64,000 nt of DNA from Aerococcus sanguinicola (lineage in GTDB: Bacteria > Bacillota > Bacilli > Lactobacillales > Aerococcaceae): NCBI RefSeq assembly GCF_001543145.1, contig NZ_CP014160.1, positions 1,240,001 through 1,304,000 of the forward strand, given 5' to 3'. The notes below the pieces were generated by a model. It worked only from the letters and a program-made list of their open reading frames with translations. It searched no databases and was not told the DNA's origin. The number at the start of each line of letters is the position of its first letter. Positions within the stretch are counted from its first letter, which is position 1. This document shows positions 24,419 through 32,440 of this stretch, one piece after another. Position numbers and translations under genes: made by a program.

Positions 24419-25911
24419 CTTCTTCCCGCATATGCGGGGGTGATCCTCAGCGTGTTTTCTGGGTACTTGATAGGGGTTCCTTCTTCCCGCATATGCGGGG
24501 GTGATCCTCACGGCCTAGGGACGCGCTATCCCCTTGTGCACTTCTTCCCGCATATGCGGGGGTGATCCTGACAACACGGGGAGCTACCTCCGCCAGGGGG
24601 ACTTCTTCCCGCATATGCGGGGGTGATCCTGACAACACGGGGAGCTACCTCCGCCAGGGGGACTTCTTCCCGCATATGCGGGGGTGATCCTCTTTTCGTT
24701 TCCGATGTTTATCTTTAAGGCACCTTCTTCCCGCATATGCGGGGGTGATCCTACTTACTACTATTGTTACTAACTGGAAGCATACTTCTTCCCGCATATG
24801 CGGGGGTGATCCTTCGCTTAACTAAGTTCGTTTGATTATCAGTAACTTCTTCCCGCATATGCGGGGGTGATCCCACAAAGTCTTCATCAGCAAATAGATC
24901 ATACCCCTTCTTCCCGCATATGCGGGGGTGATCCCTAGACCGGGCGACTTCAAACATGCTTTACATGCTTCTTCCCGCATATGCGGGGGTGATCCCTTCA
25001 GGGAAGCTTGTCATCTCATTTAATGACTCTTCTTCCCGCATATGCGGGGGTGATCCTCGATTTGTGGATGTGATTAATGATTTGCTGGTCTTCTTCCCGC
25101 ATATGCGGGGGTGATCCTCATCGAGCCAGAGAGGATGTCCTTTTTTCTATCTTCTTCCCGCATATGCGGGGGTGATTAGATCCATAAGCTCCCTCATTTC
25201 TTTGGACAGATCTTCTTCCCGCATATGCGGGGGTGATCCTACTGGGGCAGTCATTAAACAGGGCGACACCACCTTTTTCCCGCATATGCGGGGGTGATCC
25301 CTACGGCCTCAATATCAACTGGGGCGGGTCCTGCTTCTTCCCGCATATGCGGGGGTGATCCAAGTTCCTGATGACTTGAATGAATATGTGTTAGCTTCTT
25401 CCCGCATACGCGGGGGTGATCCTCTAATTGAAATGTGATAAAGCTCCCGACCAGTCTTCTTCCCGCACATGCGGGGGTGATCCTCCCGAACATCTGCGAA
25501 GCGGTCGCCTCGTAGACTTCTTCCCGCACATGCGGGGGTGATCCCGCCCTCCAGTCGTGGTGGATAAGTACGCCAATCTTCTTCCCGCACATGCGGGGGT
25601 GATCCCGGAGAATTAGGCCTGATGCACCTAAAGAAGTTCTTCTTCCCGCACATGCGGGGGTGATCCCAACTACTTTGGCATGAAGGCTAGCCCCAGTTGC
25701 TTCTTCCCGCACATGCGGGGGTGATCCTGACGGCCACTATAGCTATGATATTGCGATTTTCTTCTTCCCGCACATGCGGGGGTGATCCCTCGTCCTCCTT
25801 AATTGCTCGATTGGCAACTACCTTCTTCCCGCACATGCGGGGGTGATCCTATATAAGCATAAAGTTCATAAAACGTGAACTTCTTCTTCCCGCATATGCG
25901 GGGGGTGATCC
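24419..25911 (+). CRISPR. Main type I-E CRISPR array, 25 repeats and 24 spacers
   Basis: Repeats recur every 61 bases from 24419 to 25883. The repeat is CTTCTTCCCGC, then ATAT or ACAT, then GCGGGGGTGATCC (28 bases), with 33-base spacers. The first 16 repeats carry ATAT, the next has ATAC and the following seven carry ACAT, while the last (25883-25911) has ATAT and an extra G. Minor defects occur at 25151 (end GTGATTA) and 25273 (CTTTTTCCC). Spacers 3 and 4 are identical. Uniform repeats near cas2 and a damaged last repeat place the leader side at the left. The first spacer base is T or C in nearly all cases. Confidence 0.98.
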
Positions 25912-25988
25912 TATTAGCGTTTACCCTCTAAATATTGCAAATTGTAATATATAATTAAGAAAAGAAGTGAATAAAGGGAGGTATAAAT

Positions 25989-26324
25989 ATGTTTCCTGAG
26001 ATTTTGAAGAGCTACAGAAAATCAAGAGGCTTGACTCAGAAAGAATTGGCGAATAGGCTACACGTTTCTCAACCTACTATCGGGAGTTGGGAAGTTGGCA
26101 GGACGGAGCCTAACCAAGAAATGCAGAAGAAAATAGCCGATTTTTTCGGCATTTCTGTAAATACCCTATTGGGAGTAGATGATAACGATTCGGTTGACTT
26201 GAAAGTGTTACTTAAAAATTCAAGCATGACATACGGCGGAAAAGAAATAAGCGATCACGACTTAAAAGTCTTGGAAGGCATAGTGGAATCGCTGCTTGGC
26301 GGTGATGAAGGTGGGGATAGATAG
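25989..26324 (+). CDS. Phage-type XRE repressor beside the array
   Basis: The 111-residue protein has an N-terminal Cro/C1 helix-turn-helix (LKSYRKSRGLTQKELANRL, then VSQPTIGSWEVGRTEPN) and a short C-terminal region of unknown fold. Such repressors are usually paired with an ImmA-type protease in phages and integrative elements, and a truncated partner overlaps its end. AGGGAGG lies eight bases upstream of the ATG. It is placed between the last repeat of the main array and a further set of repeats, so the module seems to have entered the array region. Confidence 0.82.
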   Translation: MFPEILKSYRKSRGLTQKELANRLHVSQPTIGSWEVGRTEPNQEMQKKIADFFGISVNTLLGVDDNDSVDLKVLLKNSSMTYGGKEISDHDLKVLEGIVESLLGGDEGGDR

Positions 26325-26427
26325 CTTAATTTCAGATTTAATCGCTAAATATAATACAAACGATCCTTTTGAGATAGCAGAAAATGAAGGAATACTCTTC
26401 TCCTTCTTCCCGCACATGCGGGGGTGA
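26305..26427 (+). pseudogene. ImmA/IrrE-like protease fragment ending inside a CRISPR repeat
   Basis: A 40-codon frame overlapping the repressor gene by 20 bp encodes a start of the form DSLISDLIAKYNTNDPFEIAE followed by NEGILF. This is the typical N terminus of ImmA/IrrE metallopeptidases. At codon 34 it runs into the CRISPR repeat at 26403 and stops at the TGA of the repeat's GGTGATCC end. The HEXXH catalytic part is absent, so it cannot be active. Confidence 0.65.
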
Positions 26428-26543
26428 TCCTAGAAATAATTTGCAAAAGTTATAATAGATAAACTTCTTCCCGCACATGCGGGTGTAATTTCGGTAGCCA
26501 GCCTTGCAATGACCACTTCTTTCCGCATAAGCGGGACCTATAA
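26403..26543 (+). CRISPR. Trailing degenerate CRISPR repeats
   Basis: Three repeats at 26403-26430, 26464-26491 and 26516-26543 follow the repressor module. The first is intact (ACAT type), the second has lost its 3' end (GGGTGTAATTT) and the third is further decayed (TTCCGC, GCGGGACC). The spacers are 33 and 24 bases. They are the probable distal end of the original array, separated from it by the inserted module. Confidence 0.8.
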
Positions 26544-26559
26544 ACTTAAAGCAAGGCAA

Positions 26560-26595
26560 AAGAAAAAAGCCAGAAAGAATATTTCTTCCTGGCTT
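26560..26595 (-). terminator. Terminator of the following minus-strand gene
   Basis: On the minus strand AAGCCAGGAAGAAAT pairs with ATTCTTTCTGGCTT, followed by a run of T. It ends the gene at 26626-26958. Confidence 0.75.
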
Positions 26596-26625
26596 ATGTT
26601 CATTATAGGCTAGCTTATAGCTTAT

Positions 26626-26958
26626 TTAAGGCATCTTGCTTTCTAGATCGGAAATTCGTTGCTCGAGCGATGAGATTTCTTCATGCATACTTGAGATTTC
26701 CTCGGTCATTTCATCAATGGTATTAGGGGGAATCTCTTCTTGGCGTGGATTGTTTTCGATAACCAGCCAAGCAATAAAGAAGATGGCAGTCACCGCAAGA
26801 ATGACATAAATCCAATTGAGTTTGGGTGAGCCGTGGTCTAATTGCTCGAGGGCTTCGTCGACGGTCAGATTCTCCAAACGTTTCCGCTCGCGTTCACTGA
26901 GGTTTTCCAAATCCTTTAAGCGATAATATAATTTTTGGCGTTTCGCTTTTTTAGTCAT
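26626..26958 (-). CDS. Small single-span protein with C-terminal coiled coil
   Basis: The 110-residue protein has a basic, charged N-terminal helix (about residues 1-45), one membrane span (WIYVILAVTAIFFIAWLVI, about 49-67) and a short C-terminal coiled coil (MTEEISSMHEEISSLEQRI). I do not recognise a family. The positive-inside rule puts the N terminus in the cytoplasm and the coiled coil outside. It lies 28 bp after the stop of pepS, possibly in one transcript. Confidence 0.7.
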   Translation of the reverse strand: MTKKAKRQKLYYRLKDLENLSERERKRLENLTVDEALEQLDHGSPKLNWIYVILAVTAIFFIAWLVIENNPRQEEIPPNTIDEMTEEISSMHEEISSLEQRISDLESKMP

Positions 26959-26986
26959 TTTTGTCCATCCTTTTTACTAGCCTTGA

Positions 26987-28234
26987 TTATACTGAGAAGG
27001 CCCATTCGCCTTGCTTAAAGATAGGAACTTCTTCGCCGTTTGCGCGGATGCCGTAAATATCCATAGCTTCGGAGCCTATCATGAAGTCGACATGGACATT
27101 TGAGACATTTAAGCCAATAGCTTGAAGTTCTTCATCCGACATTCCTTCCGTGTTTTTAACCGTGGTGGGGTAGGCGGCACCGATAGCTAAGTGGTTGGAA
27201 GCATTCTCATCAAATAAGGTGTTATAGAAGGTGAGATTGCTTAAGGAGATTGGGGACCGGTGAGGAACGAGGGCGACTTCGCCCAAGCCACGCGCTCCAT
27301 CGTTATTTTCAACGAGATCTTCGAGGATCTTTTGTCCTTGCTCAGCCGTAATTTGGCTAATTTGCCCATCTTCAAAATGGACTTCAATGCCTTTAATGGT
27401 AGTGTTAGCATAGGACAAGGGCTTGGTTGAACGCACATAGCCAGACATCCGACGCGTATCTGGGGCGGTAAAGATTTCTTCTGTCGGCATATTGGCGATA
27501 AAAGGCTTTCCATCTTGACTAAGGCTTTCTGCAGAGGTCCAGATGTGGTCCTTGGGTAAACCGAGATAGAGGTCTGTCCCCGGAGCTAGATAGTGGAGGC
27601 TGTCGAACTGTTGGTCGTTCATATAAGCCGCGCGTTTTTCTAGATTATCTTTGTGCTGGTCCCAAGCGGCTACGGGGTCGTCTTCATAGACCCGGCAAGC
27701 TTTAAAGATTTCGTGCCAGAGAGCGTCCACGCAAGCTTTGGGGTCATCCGCTAATTCGGGGAAGACGTGTCGGGCCCAACCATAGGAAGCAGCTCCAGCA
27801 ACGCCCCATTTAATGGCATTTTTCATGGTGGCTTCTCGGCGAGTTTCGAAGGCCAGGCTATTGGCTTTTTGAACCCGATGGACTTTTTCATCAGGAATCC
27901 CATCTAGCAAGTTAGGATCGCTGGAGATGATGGATAGGCGGCTAATTTTCTTGTTTTCAATCAGGTCTTTATCGCGAGCGATGGTGTACTCTTCGATAGT
28001 GGTTAGATTTTCGCTGGCCACATATTGGTAGTCCATCTTTTTTATCGAATCGTCTTGCCAGGTGAAGTAAACGCGCTTGGCTCCTGCTTCATAGGCATGT
28101 TTGGCAAGTAGACGGGCCAGGGGAGCTTGGTCGATGTCAATATAAATCATGACATTCTCCTGACTTTCTACTTGGATACTTTTTTGGATAAGGAGTTGGG
28201 CGTATTTATCGAGTAGTTCATTGAAATTCTCCAT
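26987..28234 (-). CDS. pepS: M29-family aminopeptidase (AmpS/PepS)
   Basis: This cytoplasmic metallo-aminopeptidase releases N-terminal residues from peptides, part of peptide use in lactic acid bacteria. The 415-residue length fits, and family segments are present: VMIYIDIDQAPLARLL, TDLYLGLPKDHIWTSAESL, FIANMPTEEIFTAPD and GARGLGEVALVPHRSPIS with metal-binding Glu and His. It is preceded by GGAGG and follows the flavodoxin gene by 12 bp, so the two probably share a transcript. Confidence 0.92.
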   Translation of the reverse strand: MENFNELLDKYAQLLIQKSIQVESQENVMIYIDIDQAPLARLLAKHAYEAGAKRVYFTWQDDSIKKMDYQYVASENLTTIEEYTIARDKDLIENKKISRLSIISSDPNLLDGIPDEKVHRVQKANSLAFETRREATMKNAIKWGVAGAASYGWARHVFPELADDPKACVDALWHEIFKACRVYEDDPVAAWDQHKDNLEKRAAYMNDQQFDSLHYLAPGTDLYLGLPKDHIWTSAESLSQDGKPFIANMPTEEIFTAPDTRRMSGYVRSTKPLSYANTTIKGIEVHFEDGQISQITAEQGQKILEDLVENNDGARGLGEVALVPHRSPISLSNLTFYNTLFDENASNHLAIGAAYPTTVKNTEGMSDEELQAIGLNVSNVHVDFMIGSEAMDIYGIRANGEEVPIFKQGEWAFSV

Positions 28235-28246
28235 AAGGACCTCCTT

Positions 28247-28705
28247 TTAAGCATTCATGGATTGGTAGCATTCAAGGCATTCCGAAGCAAGTTTTTCGAT
28301 AGCTTGGATGTCGTCTTCTTCTGGATTTAAGTCAACCTTGACAGATTCGCCTCCGCGTGTCGCTCCGGTTTCTGCCAAACGTTCGTCGAAGTCAATAACA
28401 GACTGGCAGAATTTTTCATAGAAAAGGTCGCCTGAACCCAAGGCAGCGTAGACTTTACCTGTTAGGTCAACCTCTTCTAGGTCTTCGTAGAGGTCGACGA
28501 TTTCATCGGGCAGGTCGCCGTCTGTGCCGTAGGTGTAGGTGGCAACTACGCAAATATCTGCGTCTAAGAAGTCTTCGCCGTAAGCATCGGTGCATTCGAC
28601 CATTTCACAGTCAACACCTAGGTCTTCAAAGGCGGCAGTCATCACGTCGGCAATTTCTTCTGTATTACCAGTTAAACTGGCATAAATTATTAAGGCTTTA
28701 GGCAT
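28247..28705 (-). CDS. Flavodoxin
   Basis: The 152-residue FMN protein carries electrons in place of ferredoxin. The phosphate-binding loop YASLTGNTEEIA is at the N terminus, and the later YTYGTDGDLPDE and ALGSGDLFYEKFCQS loops contact FMN. The acidic surface is typical. An in-frame ATG at 28726 is upstream, but GGAGG lies seven bases before the ATG at 28705. Confidence 0.93.
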   Translation of the reverse strand: MPKALIIYASLTGNTEEIADVMTAAFEDLGVDCEMVECTDAYGEDFLDADICVVATYTYGTDGDLPDEIVDLYEDLEEVDLTGKVYAALGSGDLFYEKFCQSVIDFDERLAETGATRGGESVKVDLNPEEDDIQAIEKLASECLECYQSMNA

Positions 28706-28804
28706 AACATTTCCTCCATTACTCAATTTAAAGCTTTCTCTCTAAAAGTATAGCAAATTATCTCTCTAGCTGCGACTTCCAATGACTCAATAAGGAAGTA
28801 TAAA

Positions 28805-28844
28805 TAAGAGAGGCCGAATGGTCACAAGAGTGAAGCATTCGGCC
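28805..28844 (-). terminator. Terminator of the GntR gene
   Basis: GGCCGAATG (28812-28820) pairs with CATTCGGCC (28836-28844), followed on the minus strand by TCTCTTATTT. Confidence 0.75.
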
Positions 28845-28863
28845 AAGCAAGGGCTAGTTTGAA

Positions 28864-29568
28864 TTAACGTAAGGCGTAGATGCTGTGGCTTTCAAAGTCG
28901 TCTTGGATATCTTCTGGTAACCAGTTCAATGTACTGCGGACAAGCATTTCTGCAATCACGCGGGTATCGTCAAAACGGTTGTGGGTCATTAAGTAAGAGA
29001 TATTCTCGACATACATTAAAATCCAAATTTGTGTGGAGAAGAAATCATTCTCCTCATTGCCCATACTATCATTGACTGCAGCAATTAAAGCACGACAGGC
29101 TTCAACGCATTCTTCCTCTAAGAAGTCGTGGTCTCCGAGTGAGGTTAAGGTTCTAAGAATTTCTAGTAAACCATTGTAGAAATTTTCACGGTTGTGGTCG
29201 TTGAAGGCTTGCTTTAAACCTCTTAGTAACTGGTCACACTCTTCTTTGATTACAGCCCCATCTGTTTGGTTCTTTACCATGCGGTCGAGCAGGCGGAACC
29301 AGAGAATGAGCGCATAACGCCCCCTTAAGGCAATAATGCTTTCGTTATTTGGTGCTTCTTTAACAAAGTATCCTCGGTAAGGACGTGTTTCAACAATTCC
29401 TTCTTCTTCAAGTACGCTCAAAGCAGCCCGTATCGGACTCCGACTCATACTCAAACGATCTGAAATATCAGCTTCAACGATATGGTGGCCAGTTTTCCAA
29501 TTATCGCGTAGGATCTGGTCCTTAATATACAAATAGGCCACTTGCTCAAATTTTTGTGTTTTACCCAT
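28864..29568 (-). CDS. GntR-family transcriptional regulator, FadR/FCD-like
   Basis: The 234-residue protein has an N-terminal winged helix (QVAYLYIKDQILRDNWKTG, then SDRLSMSRSPIRAALSVLEEEG) with the classic GntR recognition helix, and an all-helical C-terminal effector domain. Its ligand and targets are unknown. It is monocistronic and divergent from map. FCD-type regulators usually control uptake or breakdown of organic acids or sugars. Confidence 0.85.
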   Translation of the reverse strand: MGKTQKFEQVAYLYIKDQILRDNWKTGHHIVEADISDRLSMSRSPIRAALSVLEEEGIVETRPYRGYFVKEAPNNESIIALRGRYALILWFRLLDRMVKNQTDGAVIKEECDQLLRGLKQAFNDHNRENFYNGLLEILRTLTSLGDHDFLEEECVEACRALIAAVNDSMGNEENDFFSTQIWILMYVENISYLMTHNRFDDTRVIAEMLVRSTLNWLPEDIQDDFESHSIYALR

Positions 29569-29875
29569 AATGAATCACCCTTTGCCTTTTTTTGTTCTTA
29601 TTTTATTTAAGAATTATATATCCCATTCAATTTTATTTTGCGTGAATATCGTATAAAAGTCAATTATTATGTTTTTTAAAGCCATTAATTATGCGAAAAC
29701 ATTGACTCTAAAGCTTTGCATAAGTACCATATTGTTTTTTATGCCTTTCGATACGACGGGGCTATGGAAAAGCGATTTAGGCTATCCAAAAATATTGCAT
29801 CCAGGTCCTGTCAAAGTTAACATTTTCATGTATACTAGGAACAGTAGTAGAATGAAGAAAGGAAGTCAAATTTTT
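29569..29875. other. Divergent regulatory gap between gntR and map
   Basis: The gap is AT-rich and holds the divergent promoters. Towards map, CTGTCA (29808-29813) and TATACT (29831-29836) are 17 bases apart, and TATACT is preceded by TG. The open frame that extends map upstream to 29669 has no likeness to the family and ends before the real ribosome binding site, so it is not counted as coding. Confidence 0.6.
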
Positions 29876-30697
29876 ATGATTACTTTGAAATCCGAACGTG
29901 AAATTGAAGCAATGGATCGTGCTGGGTCGATCATTGCCATGATTTTTGAAGAATTAAGAGATGTCGTGAAGCCTGGTATTACGACGGGAGAAATTGACCA
30001 GTATGTGGAACGTCGTATTCGCGAAGAAGGGGCCATCCCGGAAGAGGTTGGTTTTGAAGGCTATCCTTATGCGACCTGTACGTCGACCAATGATGAAATT
30101 TGTCACGGCTTCCCTGACCGCAAACGGGTGTTGAAGGCAGGGGACATTTGTTCAGTGGATACAGTTTTATCTATCGATGGTTTCTTTACGGATTCTTGTA
30201 CCACCTTTGCGGTTGGCGAAATTGATCCTGAAACCCAACGTTTACTCGATGTGACCAAGAAGGCCATGTACCTTGGCATCGAGCAGTGTGTAGCTGGTAA
30301 CCGCATTGGTGATATCGGAGCGGCTATTCAAGAATATGTTGAAGCAGAAGGCTTCTCCGTAGTGCGTGAATTTGTGGGACATGGTATCCAACCCACTATG
30401 CATGAAGAACCAGCCGTTCCTCACTATGGGACAGCTGGTCGTGGCCTCCGCCTGAAAAACGGAATGACCCTCACCGTAGAACCCATGGTCAATGTGGGTG
30501 CCTGGAAGTCAAAAATGGATGATAATGGTTGGACGGCTCGAACCATTGATGGAAGCCTCTCTGCCCAATATGAACATACCTTGGCGATTACACCAGATGG
30601 GCCTAAAATCCTTACCATGCAGTCACCTGTCCCAGGCGAGGATGCTTTAGGTCTTGACCAATTGAAGATTAATTATAATTATCCAAAATCAAATTAA
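29876..30697 (+). CDS. map: Methionine aminopeptidase, type I
   Basis: This essential enzyme removes the initiator methionine from new proteins. The 273-residue protein contains the metal ligands in SVDTVLSIDGFFTDSCTTF (two Asp), FVGHGIQPTMHEEP (His), TLTVEPMVNVG (Glu) and AQYEHTLAI (Glu). AAAGGAAG ten bases upstream supports the ATG at 29876 (MITLKSEREIEAM). It is monocistronic here, not within the ribosomal protein operon. Confidence 0.95.
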   Translation: MITLKSEREIEAMDRAGSIIAMIFEELRDVVKPGITTGEIDQYVERRIREEGAIPEEVGFEGYPYATCTSTNDEICHGFPDRKRVLKAGDICSVDTVLSIDGFFTDSCTTFAVGEIDPETQRLLDVTKKAMYLGIEQCVAGNRIGDIGAAIQEYVEAEGFSVVREFVGHGIQPTMHEEPAVPHYGTAGRGLRLKNGMTLTVEPMVNVGAWKSKMDDNGWTARTIDGSLSAQYEHTLAITPDGPKILTMQSPVPGEDALGLDQLKINYNYPKSN

Positions 30698-30705
30698 AAA
30701 ATAAG

Positions 30706-30757
30706 AAAGGTGCGGCAAAAAGTGTTCAGTGCTAACTGAACTTTTGTCGCACTTTTT
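30706..30757 (+). terminator. Long terminator of map
   Basis: A stem of about 20 pairs (GGTGCGGCAAAAAGTGTTCAG against CTGAACTTTTGTCGCAC, with small bulges) around the loop TGCTAA is followed by TTTTT. Confidence 0.85.
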
Positions 30758-30764
30758 ACTTGGG

Positions 30765-30881
30765 TTCAGGCTGTTAGAAATAGTCCTCTTTACAAAGATC
30801 CGTCGAAGATGTCTAGTCTTCTCTGTTGCTTTACTCCAGAGGTCCACTTCTACCCGCGCTCCCTCACACCCTTCTTTAAGA
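30765..30881 (+). repeat. Degenerate tagged palindromic repeat, copy B2
   Basis: AGAAATAGTCCTCTTTACAA, CGAAGATGTCTAGTCTTCTC and CTCCAGAGGTCCACTTCTA, with CCGCGC, align along copy B1 (7001-7089) and end in CCTCACACCCTT. Pairing of the outer arms is partly lost, while the inner hairpin GAAGA/TCTTC remains. Confidence 0.65.
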
Positions 30882-30971
30882 AATGCTAAAGTTTATCTTG
30901 TGATTGCTTGGCTATGGTATAATTCATCTATGTATTAGTGAAAGGTATTAAGGTAAAGGAGACTCGAGCCT

Positions 30972-32426
30972 ATGGATGAAGATAAGTATTTAGCGCGTCG
31001 TGAAAGGCGGCGGTCGAAAACCTTGAAAAAGAAGCGGCCAGGCTGCTTCATTTTGCTGGGCCTATTGCTTATTTTACTCGCTTTAGCAGGTTTTGGGGCT
31101 TATAAGTTCTATGGGAGCCTCTCTCAATTTACCAATAGTATCTATCAGCGTGTTGCCCGGGATAATATGCGGGATGCTAATGTATCCTTGCGCAAGGGAG
31201 AGCCAGTCTCGATTCTTTTAGCAGGCATCGATAATGGGGCCCTCTTCTATAAAGATGTGCCGGATGGACGCTCCGATGTCATGATGGTGATTACCATTGA
31301 TCCCGAAAATAAAAAGTCCCAGCTTTTGAGTGTGCCGCGTGATGCCCTTGGCCCCATGGACCGCACGGATGACTTTGATAAGCTCAACCATGCCTATATG
31401 GATTACGGGATTAAGGGGACGATTAACTCCTTGCAGCGTTATCTTGACCTGCCCATTGATTATTATGTCGAAGTGAATATGAAGGGCTTTATCGACATTA
31501 TCGATGGCATGGGGGGGATTGAGATCACTCCTAATCAAACTTTTACCCAGAATGGCGCCAAGTTTGAGGAAGGGGTGACACGGACCTTAACGGGTGAAGA
31601 AGCTATTCACTATGTGCGGATGCGCAAGGCTGATCCAGAAGGCGATATAGGTCGCGAGAAGCGCCAGCAACAGTTGGTCAAAGCAGTGATTGATAAGGTG
31701 CTGACCCTCGATACGATCACGAATTTCAGGGAAATTATGGCTGCCCTTGGTAATAATCTGAAGACGGATTTGAGCTTAAATGATATGATGGCCTTGCAGA
31801 AGAATTATCTTCCGGCCCTGGCTTCTATTGAACGCTTGGTCTTCAAAGACCACCAAGATCTTAATTTAGACTTTGGCTATTATCTCTTGGTACCAGAGAA
31901 AGAGCGCCGGGAGATGTCTAATAAGCTAAGAGCTAATCTGGGCTTAGGACCGACGCAAAAAGTTATTGTTTACCCTCCTAGTTATGGGGTAGTCAACCGT
32001 TACTTCAGGGTGATCGATGAAGATGAAGACGGTCAGATAAGTGATGATGACCTCTTGACCTCGGCAAGTGACTATACCATTGCTGATTTGAAAGAAAGGA
32101 TTCACAAGGCTTCGATGAAGCAGGGGATTAATTACTTTGAAGATGTCTACATGGATGATGAAGGCGTAATGCAACCATCGCTCCTTTACACGCCTAAGGA
32201 TCAAATGTTGCTTCAAGCAAACCAATTGAAACGTGCCGACCGTTTTGGTGGATCGATCGATTCGTCGGAAGGAAGTGGGGGCCAAGTGCCCTTAGAATCG
32301 GGCCAGGGCCTAGGACCAGTTGACCAAGGACCGAGTGCTTTGCCGGGTTCTTCTGGCTTAGTTGATCCTAGTTTAACAGCACCATCAACTGGTTCAGAAG
32401 AGACAGGGACAGAATACGCTTATTAA
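30972..32426 (+). CDS. LytR-CpsA-Psr family ligase with EF-hand-like loop
   Basis: LCP enzymes attach teichoic acids or capsule to peptidoglycan outside the cell. The 484-residue protein has a basic cytoplasmic N terminus, one membrane span (FILLGLLLILLALAGFGAY), then the LCP domain: ILLAGIDN, GRSDVMMVITIDP, LLSVPRDALG, KLNHAYMDYG, and HYVRMRKADPEGDIGREKRQQQLV with the conserved Arg residues. A C-terminal extension contains DEDEDGQISDDDL (about residues 349-361), a canonical calcium-binding loop pattern, and ends in a Gly/Ser/Pro-rich tail. It is followed 15 bp later by rbsK. Confidence 0.9.
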   Translation: MDEDKYLARRERRRSKTLKKKRPGCFILLGLLLILLALAGFGAYKFYGSLSQFTNSIYQRVARDNMRDANVSLRKGEPVSILLAGIDNGALFYKDVPDGRSDVMMVITIDPENKKSQLLSVPRDALGPMDRTDDFDKLNHAYMDYGIKGTINSLQRYLDLPIDYYVEVNMKGFIDIIDGMGGIEITPNQTFTQNGAKFEEGVTRTLTGEEAIHYVRMRKADPEGDIGREKRQQQLVKAVIDKVLTLDTITNFREIMAALGNNLKTDLSLNDMMALQKNYLPALASIERLVFKDHQDLNLDFGYYLLVPEKERREMSNKLRANLGLGPTQKVIVYPPSYGVVNRYFRVIDEDEDGQISDDDLLTSASDYTIADLKERIHKASMKQGINYFEDVYMDDEGVMQPSLLYTPKDQMLLQANQLKRADRFGGSIDSSEGSGGQVPLESGQGLGPVDQGPSALPGSSGLVDPSLTAPSTGSEETGTEYAY

Positions 32427-32440
32427 CGAGGAGGCTAGTT

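Noticed and set aside
24447..25712. Long open frames on the minus strand across the CRISPR array (repeated HPRICGKK and SPPHMREE peptides)
   Set aside because: They are translations of the repeats, whose 61-bp period leaves frames open. They have no ribosome binding sites.
26431..26463. Spacer with TTGCAAA resembling the leader of the XRE gene at 25989
   Set aside because: The likeness does not start at the spacer's first base, has no seed match or PAM, and both segments are very AT-rich.
26464..26543. Second possible regulatory guide (24-base spacer between decayed repeats)
   Set aside because: The handle is degraded (GTAATTTC) and I found no matching target near the XRE gene or elsewhere in the window.
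29669..29875. N-terminal extension of methionine aminopeptidase
   Set aside because: The extra residues are unlike the family, and both the promoter and ribosome binding site lie inside this segment.
30729..30938. Open frame after map
   Set aside because: It covers the map terminator and the degenerate palindrome. No ribosome binding site or family likeness.
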